Shown here piece by piece: positions 1-6,881 of a DNA stretch of 36,084 nucleotides (the stretch's first letter is position 1; every line of letters begins with the position of its first letter). The stretch comes from Planctomycetota bacterium. GTDB lineage: Bacteria; Planctomycetota; Planctomycetia; Planctomycetales; Planctomycetaceae. The position numbers and the translations under genes are program-made. The notes below the pieces were generated by a model. That model ran no database searches. It was given only the letters and a program-made list of their open reading frames with translations, and was not told the DNA's origin. Location of the stretch: positions 1 to 36,084 of the forward strand of contig JAHZKX010000075.1 in assembly GCA_022600195.1 (NCBI GenBank). The letters run 5' to 3'.

Positions 1-65
1 AGGTGAACCTCGGCTTCCCGGAGTTTAGAAATAATCTGTTCGGATGAATGACGTTTCGTGGGCAT
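1..65 (-). CDS. IS3-family transposase OrfA, N-terminal fragment
   Basis: Reading leftward from the ATG at 65-63, the frame gives MPTKRHSSEQIISKLREAEV and then leaves the window. This resembles the first helix of the Tnp_8 helix-turn-helix of IS3-family OrfA proteins, which often start with a basic stretch and a (E)QII..L+EAE pattern. An AGGAGG Shine-Dalgarno lies 6 bases upstream of the ATG. OrfA binds the IS ends and is normally fused to the OrfB DDE catalytic part by a -1 frameshift. Only 21 full codons are visible. It is identical to the copy at the right end. Confidence 0.65.
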   Translation of the reverse strand, partial: MPTKRHSSEQIISKLREAEVH

Positions 66-139
66 AATCGCCTCCTTTTAATGGTCCAGAAACCTGAATT
101 GTATATCAAGCTCTGGTTTCGGTTAAAGGGGGCATGTCA
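1..139 (-). mobile_element. Left-hand IS3-like element end (partial)
   Basis: The first 139 bases are the exact reverse complement of the last 139 bases of the window. The inner tip, read outward from position 139, starts TGACATGCCCCC; a terminal TG is usual for IS3-family ends. Inside are a strong Shine-Dalgarno (AGGAGG on the minus strand) and the start of an orfA-like reading frame running off the window. The insertion cuts the 3' part of the PQQ-like propeller gene at 139/140. The rest of the element lies outside the window, so the family is assigned from only 22 residues and the ends. Confidence 0.8.
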
Positions 140-1083
140 CACTTGGTTTTCAATTCCTGCTTTGAATCAAGGCAAAACATTTCATTCCAAACACAATAAA
201 TAGAATCACCAATTAGAATCGGAGAACTCATATCGGGATTCAAATCTTCGTTGATGGCAATGGGCTTTGGTTGAATAATGCCATTGGTATCGAATGCATA
301 CAGGCGCGTACCGTTGTTTTCGGTGGTGACCAGCAGATTTCCGTTGACAGCCAGCGGCGTCGGAACGTTAAAATCTCCGGTAAATTCAGGAATCACTTTC
401 CACAATCTCTTTCCCGTTTTGACATCCCACCCACCAAGCGAAATAGCATCGTGGCCCACAATCTGTAATCGTCCACCAAATTTCCCTGCGATAAGAGAAC
501 CATAGCCAGCAGCTTCTCCTGGAGTTTTCCATAAGGTTTTCCCGGTTTTGGGATCCAAGGCAACCAGAGAAGCTTCTTTAGCACCAGGATTTACAATAAG
601 CTTGTTTTCTACGATGAGTGGCGAAGAGCAAGCTCCCCATGTAGGTTTGGTCTCCAGTCCATACTCATCATACAGATTTTTTTTCCAGACAATTTTTCCG
701 GTCGATAGTTCAACACAATGCAAATGACCAAATGCCCCCAGCAGAAATACCAGATCGTTATGGATCAACGGAGTTGCTCGTGGAGAAGGCCCATAGTCAA
801 GCTCACCCGATGCGAAATACTCGAGGCGCCACTGTAATTTCCCATCGCGGGCCGATAAGCTACGAAAGACATCTTTTTGGTCTGTAAGGTCACGATCACC
901 AAAAACGATATTTTTGGAAGTAGAAGCAATCCCTCCCAGTCCTGGAAAAGCAAGTGCGTAATTCCAGATTTGTTTTACTTTGGAAGGAAGCGACGCTGGT
1001 AGTTCCCGCGTCGATCCATCTCGGCGTGGTCCGCGCCAACCGGGCCATATCGGTTCCGATAGTTCAGATTGCTTACTGGTTAC
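106..1083 (-). pseudogene. PQQ-like (BamB-type) beta-propeller protein, no start codon and IS-truncated
   Basis: The minus-strand frame from 1083 down to 140 encodes about 314 residues of a PQQ-like beta-propeller. It opens with the WPGWRGPRRDG motif typical of secreted planctomycete propellers, followed by blades of the type DGKLQWRLE, TGKIVWKKN, TGKTLWKTP and TGKRLWKV. From the upstream in-frame stop (1105-1107) to that motif there is no ATG, GTG, TTG or CTG, and there is no signal peptide. A -1 shift at the A9 run, or one extra A, joins it in frame to the PhnD-like gene upstream. At the 3' end the IS replaces the rest of the gene: the frame adds ten IS-encoded residues and stops at 106-108. 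Either this is a decayed gene, or a domain made only by frameshifting and now shortened. The first ordinary start-like codons inside the frame are a CTG at 939 and a TTG at 768, both within the propeller. Confidence 0.75.
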
Positions 1084-1997
1084 TTTTTTTTTACATCCAC
1101 TACTTTATTCTGTTTCGAAACCTGACTGGAATTCTCAGGGGGTACAAAGCCAACAAGTGATTCTAACGCGACACAGAGTTCTGGATTCTGCCCCACATTC
1201 ATGAGAGTGGACGTTAACTCTCGGCGTTCAGTGGGAGTGAGATTCCCGCTAGCAAATGCGGTGATGAACGGAACGGGTTTTGTTTCTGCAACCACTCGTA
1301 AATCACCTTTTTTGATTGTACCACAGCCTTGTAACAACGGTTTCGCATAGCTGGAAATGATAGCGGCAGCACGAACGTCTTTACCAAACTCCAGTATTTT
1401 ACAGGCACCATCACTGCAGGCTGAGCTGATTTCGAGCTTCTCAGGAAGTTTCACGTTGGCATTTTTTAGAATTGCAAGGGCGGCAAGATGCTTTTCATCA
1501 CAGTCTGAGGGGCCAAGTAATATTCGATAGCCGCTCAAGTCTTTCGCTGCCTGAGCAGGGTCTTTGGCCGGAACGACAATCAACCCAGTTTGCGTCGTTT
1601 CCCCCTTTAGATCAGAAAGTCTACCGATGGCTTTGACCTTCATCTTTAATTTTTTTGAATCAGAGCGAACGACAGAATCTTTGCCAATGATTAAATAGGA
1701 ATTCTCTCGTTCATCATCTTGAATCGCTTTTGCGAGTGATTCAGAAAATACGAGATTCACTTTATATCCCAAACTCTTTTCAAGATATTCGCCTAGTTTC
1801 TCATATTTACGTTGTGCATACCCTTTGACACAAGGGCAGGAAAGAGGAGCCGCCAATGGGTCCATGACAATCAAAGAAAGACTCTGCTGATTGCCTTCAA
1901 TCGACGGCGTTTTTTCACCAGTGAAAGCCGGCGTAACGCTTAAGAACAGGCACACTGTCAGAGACATCAGTAGAAACGAGTTCTGTTTGAAAGTCAC
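1080..1997 (-). CDS. PhnD-like periplasmic substrate-binding protein, cysteine-rich
   Basis: About 305 residues. The sequence resembles the phosphate/phosphite/phosphonate binding-protein (PhnD) family: an N-terminal DPLAAPLSCPCVKGYAQR segment with a KLGEYLEKSLGYKV helix, and a late VPFITAFASGNL segment like the C-terminal part of PhnD proteins. I chose the GTG at 1997 because a GGGGGAG Shine-Dalgarno sits just upstream and the N-terminus (VTFKQNSFLLMSLTVCLFLSV) then forms a signal peptide ending near AFTG; the frame is open to 2069. Unusually for this fold it has a CPC motif, a CSDGAC motif and a GCG. No permease or ATPase gene is adjacent, so a role in ABC import is doubtful. It follows the NHL-type gene by 85 bases and reads into the propeller frame through the A9 run, so it may be the N-terminal half of a larger secreted protein. 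Confidence 0.75.
   Translation of the reverse strand: MTFKQNSFLLMSLTVCLFLSVTPAFTGEKTPSIEGNQQSLSLIVMDPLAAPLSCPCVKGYAQRKYEKLGEYLEKSLGYKVNLVFSESLAKAIQDDERENSYLIIGKDSVVRSDSKKLKMKVKAIGRLSDLKGETTQTGLIVVPAKDPAQAAKDLSGYRILLGPSDCDEKHLAALAILKNANVKLPEKLEISSACSDGACKILEFGKDVRAAAIISSYAKPLLQGCGTIKKGDLRVVAETKPVPFITAFASGNLTPTERRELTSTLMNVGQNPELCVALESLVGFVPPENSSQVSKQNKVVDVKKK
1083..1092 (-). other. A9 run with A-AAA-AAG slippery heptamer next to UAA (candidate frameshift site)
   Basis: On the minus strand the PhnD-like gene ends GTA AAA AAA AAG TAA. The last seven bases before the stop are A AAA AAG in the correct phase, the classic bacterial -1 heptamer (as in dnaX), and the whole run is nine A's, long enough for transcriptional slippage. 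A -1 shift, or one added A, continues straight into the propeller frame (GTA ACC AGT). A 6-bp inverted repeat with a 2-base centre (1048-1061) lies about 21 bases downstream, farther than a typical stimulatory stem. No clear upstream Shine-Dalgarno-like stimulator is seen. A real indel or a sequencing error in the homopolymer is the main alternative. Confidence 0.5.
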
Positions 1998-2082
1998 TTT
2001 TTCTCTCCCCCAATTGATGAGTGATATCAAATTGAAATTCAGCTGCAAAATACAGTACGAAGCTGACACGTGCCTGCAAGTC

Positions 2083-3435
2083 TCAACTTTTTTTCTTAGA
2101 GGTACTTACAGTTGCCGTCGGTTTTTGGGCCATCACAATGATATGATTTCGTGTCAGATCCATCATGTAGACCCGACTCCCATCAGGAGAAACCATAATC
2201 GATACATTCTTGCAGCCCGGTACCAATTTTACTTTTCCAATGAAACCAAGGTATTTCCCCTCGGCTGAGTAACGTTTAATATAACCCAGATTCGATTCTG
2301 CTGTATAAACTTCGCCTTTTCGACCAACGGCAACATTCATGGGATTACAGCAACTTCCAAATCCTTCAACCCCATTTCGATCCCTTTTACCCCAATACTT
2401 AATCAGTTTTCCGTCACGATCATAGTGATTGACGCGGTGCCGTGAATTTTCTGCGACGAAAATCCCCTGTTGGTTACATTGAACATCCATCTGCCCACAA
2501 CAACCGCGAAGCCCCTTAACAATAATTTTTCCATTATCAAAATTTTTATCAGTCCGCCAAACCTCATAGCCATACCCGGTTGCTGCTGAACAGGCTATGA
2601 AAATCTCTTTCTCGTTAGCAGACAGTGAGGAAACCTTTAATTTTCGTTTTGACATGGCTTCTACCTGAGCGTCAATCTCTTTTTCAGTCGGTTTTTTTTG
2701 CTTGGTCTTTTTTTCCATCTTTTTATAATGTGCCATGATGCTTTCATAGCCAACAATTCGTTTCTTCTCTTGTTCAGATAACGTCTTATTTTTTCTTTTT
2801 AGATCGTCGATCATTTTTTGGAGACGAGGCACCATCGTTACATAGGAATTTGAGCGTGACTTCATTTGTTGCACGACCTGTTCACGTAATTTCCCGCTAT
2901 TCTCCTTAACAGCTTTGGCGTGAGGAGCATCTTTGGTCATGAGCAATTTCCCGTGTGGGTCAAGTTTGATCAACTTCCCACTACCGGCGACGTAAACCAT
3001 ATCGTCTTCATCTATATTAATCGCATCTGGGGCGATGGGAACCTTCCATGTTTCAAGCAGCTTCCCATCACGATTGAATACCCGAATTTCTCCCGGGCCA
3101 GAACCACAGGCGGCTAAAAGATTTCCTGCTTGATTCATGCAAAACGTATTGATACGCATTTTGGGATCAGATTTACTGCCCACTTCAATAATCGCAATTT
3201 GCTCGTGCGTGCCTGTGGGCACTTTCACAGTTTTTTTCGTACTCAAAGTTTGGAGGGCGGAAGAAGATCGGACGGTGGGAGATGATAGTTGCTTGCCTCT
3301 AGTAAAAGTTCCCGATACCTTCCCCACACTTTTTTTAGGCTCGACGGCTTCAGCACTACTCATTGATGCTAGACAGCAAAAACACCCTAGAAAAACCGTC
3401 AGCAACATCCAGAAAAAAGAATGAAAGTCGCGCAT
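2083..3435 (-). CDS. NHL-type six-bladed beta-propeller protein with charged helical insertion
   Basis: 450 residues. The signal peptide is at residues 1-30 (hydrophobic FFWMLLTVFLGCFCCLA, cleavage near AEA). Blades of NHL/SMP-30-like type follow, for example GPGEIRVFNRDGKLLETW at about 114-130, RHRVNHYDRDGKLIKYWG, and GYIKRYSAEGKYLGFIG. Residues about 172-267 interrupt the propeller with a Lys/Glu-rich, probably helical or coiled-coil insertion. Two blades carry matching CC pairs (GCCGQMDV and SCCNPMNV), and there is a later PGCKN. The ATG at 3435 has a GGAG Shine-Dalgarno at a good distance. The gene is first in a minus-strand operon with the PhnD-like gene. It is probably a periplasmic or secreted binding or scaffold protein; I cannot name a substrate. 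Confidence 0.8.
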   Translation of the reverse strand: MRDFHSFFWMLLTVFLGCFCCLASMSSAEAVEPKKSVGKVSGTFTRGKQLSSPTVRSSSALQTLSTKKTVKVPTGTHEQIAIIEVGSKSDPKMRINTFCMNQAGNLLAACGSGPGEIRVFNRDGKLLETWKVPIAPDAINIDEDDMVYVAGSGKLIKLDPHGKLLMTKDAPHAKAVKENSGKLREQVVQQMKSRSNSYVTMVPRLQKMIDDLKRKNKTLSEQEKKRIVGYESIMAHYKKMEKKTKQKKPTEKEIDAQVEAMSKRKLKVSSLSANEKEIFIACSAATGYGYEVWRTDKNFDNGKIIVKGLRGCCGQMDVQCNQQGIFVAENSRHRVNHYDRDGKLIKYWGKRDRNGVEGFGSCCNPMNVAVGRKGEVYTAESNLGYIKRYSAEGKYLGFIGKVKLVPGCKNVSIMVSPDGSRVYMMDLTRNHIIVMAQKPTATVSTSKKKS

Positions 3436-4091
3436 CGCTGTACTCCGTTATAAAGAGTGATTTGATTCAGGGACTATCTTCGTACTACACTTTGAGAAAT
3501 CCCGGTTTTCTACAGAAAAAACATCAATTCAATATCCGTAAAACCATGCGCATAATGCACACGATTGTTCAGTCTTCGAAGTTTTAAAAATTCTGATATG
3601 TCTGGATAAGAAGTAACCAAAGAGAGAATACCCCTTAGATATACTGACGTGCAAGTGATCTATACTGGTGTATAATACATCTGTATTTCCCAGAATGAAA
3701 TACTCGATCTCAAAGAATTAAGAAATCGAGGCATATTATTAGACGATCTGTTTGAGAAAAGGTTTCAAAAATTAACCGACAATCTTAGCAGGAATTCAGC
3801 CGCGTTATGGATACAGAAGTCTCATCGTTTGATAGACAAAAATATAAACTTTTTCTGCTCAATTATTCCAGATTATTCCGAAATCAATATTGGCTCAGAG
3901 TGGGACTCCTTACAGTAACATGCTTCGAGAATTCTACTTACAATTTATCTAAATCTTTTTACGATCAACTTAAATCAGAGACCGTGATTGCTTGAAGTGA
4001 CATAACGCCCCTAACGAAATGGGGCCACTAGCAACACAAAGTATGTACAATCTCTGATTGCCCACCTTCTCAAAACTCTGGAGCGACTCAA
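3436..4091. other. 656-base intergenic region between divergent genes
   Basis: It separates the minus-strand NHL operon from the plus-strand sulfatase, so it must hold both promoters. I see no convincing gene. A plus-strand frame open from 3676 to 3918 (about 80 codons) has plausible composition (LDDLFEKRFQKL, PDYSEINIGSEW) but no ATG, GTG or TTG near its start and no Shine-Dalgarno; it may be a gene remnant. A small GCCCC/GGGGC inverted repeat lies at 4007-4025. No strong operator or riboswitch is recognisable. Confidence 0.5.
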
Positions 4092-5519
4092 ATGGAAACT
4101 CTTCAGCAGCGAATATTCTTCCGTGTTGCTACAGCGTTTGTGATTTGTGTTTATTTGGCTGCGACCGCAAACGGTATGTCTCCCAAACGTCCGATGAATG
4201 TCGTATTTTTTCTAGTTGATGATCTCGGCTGGACAGACCTGGGTTGCTATGGCAGCGATTTCTATCAGACTCCCCATATCGATCAGCTCGCCGCTGATGG
4301 GATGAAATTCACGCAAAACTACTCGGCCTGTAATGCGTGCTCGCCAACGCGTGGGGCATTGATGACCGGCATGTATCCAGCTCGTACACACCTGACAGAT
4401 TGGATTCCCGGCTGGGGGAAACAGTATAGCCAGTTCGCACTTCTCCCACCCAAGTGGAAGCAGCATTTAGAGCAAAAACACACTTCGTTGCCGGAAGCAC
4501 TTCATGCCGCCGGCTACTCGACCCTGCATTTAGGAAAATGGCATCTTGGCGGTCCGGGGAATCTTCCCGAGGATCACGGCTTCGATATCAACATCGGAGG
4601 TTCCAAACGCGGTTTGCCCGCAAGTTACCACTTTCCCTACGGCGGTGCTGCAATGCAGTGGTACAGCAATTTGCCTGAGTCACAGCGCAAGGAGCGTTAC
4701 CTCACCGATCGGCTGGCTGACGAAGCGGTCGCACTCATCAAGCTACAAAAAGAGAAACCCTTTTTTATGTATTTCTCGTTTTACTCGGTACATGCCCCTA
4801 TTCAGGGTCGGAAAGACCTAATGCAGAAATACAAAAAATTGCCTGCTGGAAAAAATCATAAAAATCCGGAGTACGCCGCGATGGTGCAATCCGTTGATGA
4901 AGCGGTGGGACGCGTCCGAGCCCAGCTTGAACAAAGCGGAATCGCAGATCAAACGCTCATCGTATTTACATCTGATAATGGCGGCGTCCGGCGCAAGACA
5001 AGTAGCAACGCTCCACTTCGAGGTGAAAAAGGACAGCATTGGGAAGGTGGTACGCGTGTTCCCGCAATTGTGAATTGGCCCGGCGTCACGAAACCTGGAA
5101 CAGTCTGTACCGAGCAGGTCATTACAATGGATTTCTATCCAACCATTCTTGAAATCGCCGGCGTAACGGGTAATGCAGACCACAATAAGAACGTCGATGG
5201 TGTCTCGCTTGTGCCATTGTTGAAAAACCCGAAAGTATCTCTGGGTCGCGAAGCCCTTTTTTGGCATTATCCTCACTACAATGTGTTTGTTGGCATTCCC
5301 TATAGTGCAATTCGAGCCGGCGACTACAAACTGATCAAATATTATGAAGATAACCACACAGAGCTATACAATCTGGCTAATGATTTAAGTGAAGAGCATG
5401 ATCTGACCGCATCGCAGCCTGGCATCTCCGCCAGACTCAAGAAACAGTTGCAGGAGCATCTCAATCAAGTCGGAGCGCAATTGCCTACACCAAACCCACA
5501 ATTCAAAACGCGGAAATAG
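4092..5519 (+). CDS. Secreted formylglycine-dependent sulfatase (arylsulfatase A type)
   Basis: 475 residues. The signal peptide is at 1-28 (VATAFVICVYLAATANG). The sulfatase fold starts at MNVVFFLVDDLGWTDLGCYG: D43 and D44 are predicted calcium ligands. The C83-S-P-T-R87 signature holds the cysteine that is converted to formylglycine. LGKWHLGG gives K149 and H151, and the FTSDNGG motif (D295, N296) completes the metal site. Length is normal for the family, and no active-site residue appears lost. The ATG has a GGAG upstream. The enzyme would hydrolyse sulfate esters, probably of an algal or other marine polysaccharide, outside the cytoplasm. No formylglycine-generating enzyme is in the window, so activation must come from elsewhere. 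It lies 518 bases upstream of the bicupin operon and may be separately transcribed. The exact substrate cannot be read from the sequence. Confidence 0.93.
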   Translation: METLQQRIFFRVATAFVICVYLAATANGMSPKRPMNVVFFLVDDLGWTDLGCYGSDFYQTPHIDQLAADGMKFTQNYSACNACSPTRGALMTGMYPARTHLTDWIPGWGKQYSQFALLPPKWKQHLEQKHTSLPEALHAAGYSTLHLGKWHLGGPGNLPEDHGFDINIGGSKRGLPASYHFPYGGAAMQWYSNLPESQRKERYLTDRLADEAVALIKLQKEKPFFMYFSFYSVHAPIQGRKDLMQKYKKLPAGKNHKNPEYAAMVQSVDEAVGRVRAQLEQSGIADQTLIVFTSDNGGVRRKTSSNAPLRGEKGQHWEGGTRVPAIVNWPGVTKPGTVCTEQVITMDFYPTILEIAGVTGNADHNKNVDGVSLVPLLKNPKVSLGREALFWHYPHYNVFVGIPYSAIRAGDYKLIKYYEDNHTELYNLANDLSEEHDLTASQPGISARLKKQLQEHLNQVGAQLPTPNPQFKTRK

Positions 5520-6037
5520 ACTTCTGTATTGGACGTGACTAACCTGAAACGAAAAATATCCTTAGCTTGTGTTGCGCTGAAATGAACTTCACTTGCGACT
5601 TCCGCAATTATCAATCGATCATAACTCGGCTGAGTAAAAGACTTCTAATTTGCTGGGCTACGCCATACTGTGTTTCGTTGATCAATAAAATGCTAACCGG
5701 TGGTTTGTGTGCCAATCCGGATCATGCCTGACCCGAGGCAAATGGCATGTTTTCGATCATCATTGACCGAAACTTATTTAGTTCTACGAATGAGTTCTTT
5801 CCCGACAATGAACGTTTTGTTACATTCGTTAAGAGTTAAAGGACCCTCAGCAAGAGTAGTGGCATTCTTATCCCAGACGAACTTGAACAGAGCACGAAAG
5901 CCTGGCAGATAGAATACGGAATTAAGTTAGACGATGTTACCTGGAATCAGATCAGTGCAAATTATTGAATATCAATAACATTGGAGTGTCTAATCCGGGC
6001 TGTCACACAGTACCGAACAAACCAGGAAGTCACAAAC
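5520..6037 (+). other. 518-base intergenic region, possibly with gene remnants
   Basis: It lies between the sulfatase and the bicupin gene and should hold the promoter of the bicupin operon. One plus-strand frame reads as coding-like in two pieces: 5747-5851 (MFSIIIDRNLFSSTNEFF ... VTFVKS) and, after an in-frame TAA, up to 5968 (PDELEQSTKAWQIEYG, DDVTWNQISANY). This may be the end of a decayed gene. I could not assign a family and saw no terminator hairpin after the sulfatase. Confidence 0.4.
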
Positions 6038-6871
6038 ATGAATATCACACAACATCAGGGACGGCTAGAATTTATTACATCAGCTGATTCACTTTCAAAG
6101 ATTGATTTGGCAGAGGGAGTTCATTTCTCACCACTGGCAGTAGGTGCAATGGGAGCCCAAGAGCTTGCAACTGGAATGGCAACATTACAACCAAATGCAA
6201 TATTACCGGCTCATGTTCACCCTGTCAGCGAAGTCATCATTCCGCTTTCAGGAACTATTCATATTTTTGCTGAAGGACGTCGCTACAAGGTAGGACAATA
6301 CGACGCATTCCATGTACCTGCAGGATTATCTCATTGGATTCAGAATGATTTATCTAATGAACCAGTCTCCTGTTTCGTCAGCTTTGCCACTGATCAACCC
6401 TCTAGGGACTGGGTGGAAAATAATTTCACTGTTAAAGACTGTTTCGAAACTGATTCGAATGTTGCCGAGCATCTGATACGTTTTAAATCTGCTTCCATTT
6501 ATGAGTTATCGCAGGGGACTCTCTTTCGCGATTTATTTGCAGGTCGATTTGGTTCAAAAGGAATATGTGGTGGCTACGGTATTTTCCAGCCTGGTGCTTC
6601 TCTGCCGTGCCATGTTCATGAATTTGATGAATCGATTACAATTGTCGAGGGTGCTGCCCTTTGTCAGGTAGCGGGGCGTGAATATCCATTGTCAAACTAT
6701 GATACCGCGTGTATTCCCAGAGAACGCCCTCACCGATTTATCAATCGTTCAGAGAACCCGATGGCGATGCTTTGGGTCTACGCCGGCGATGAGCCAGATC
6801 GGACCGAGTTGGAACAGTGCTGTTGTGAAGAATGTCACCCTGAGAATCAACACGAGATGAAGACATCATAA
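6038..6871 (+). CDS. Bicupin protein with C-terminal cysteine cluster
   Basis: 277 residues, no signal peptide, so probably cytoplasmic. There are two cupin_2 barrels: the first around LPAHVHPVSEVIIPLSG and FHVPAGLSHWIQN, the second around LPCHVHEFDESITIVEG and CIPRERPHRFIN. Both keep the HxH and later Glu and His of a metal site. The protein ends in a compact cysteine group (C261-C263, C266, followed by H267), unusual for a cupin and possibly a metal-binding tail. I chose the ATG at 6038 because AGGAAG lies just upstream; the frame is open from 5981. It is the first gene of a plus-strand run with the Nramp-like transporter (10-base gap), the cytochrome and the DUF1501 gene. A sugar- or sugar-acid-binding or isomerase-like role fits the setting but is inference. 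Confidence 0.82.
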   Translation: MNITQHQGRLEFITSADSLSKIDLAEGVHFSPLAVGAMGAQELATGMATLQPNAILPAHVHPVSEVIIPLSGTIHIFAEGRRYKVGQYDAFHVPAGLSHWIQNDLSNEPVSCFVSFATDQPSRDWVENNFTVKDCFETDSNVAEHLIRFKSASIYELSQGTLFRDLFAGRFGSKGICGGYGIFQPGASLPCHVHEFDESITIVEGAALCQVAGREYPLSNYDTACIPRERPHRFINRSENPMAMLWVYAGDEPDRTELEQCCCEECHPENQHEMKTS

Positions 6872-6881
6872 GGAAAACAAA

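Noticed and set aside
1048-1061. Inverted repeat TATCGG-TT-CCGATA downstream of the A9 run as a frameshift-stimulating stem
   Set aside because: It lies about 21 bases from the heptamer, whereas stimulatory stems usually start 5-9 bases away, and its 2-base centre would force a shorter stem. I do not use it as support.
3807-3995. 62-codon ORF with an ATG on the plus strand
   Set aside because: No Shine-Dalgarno, no recognisable domain, and it overlaps a different frame with better protein-like composition.
4007-4025. GCCCC/GGGGC hairpin upstream of the sulfatase
   Set aside because: Only a 5-bp stem with a 9-base loop and no U-tract; could easily be chance.
4818-5357. Long minus-strand ORF inside the sulfatase gene
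   Set aside because: It is antisense to the catalytic domain of a clear sulfatase and has no family features.
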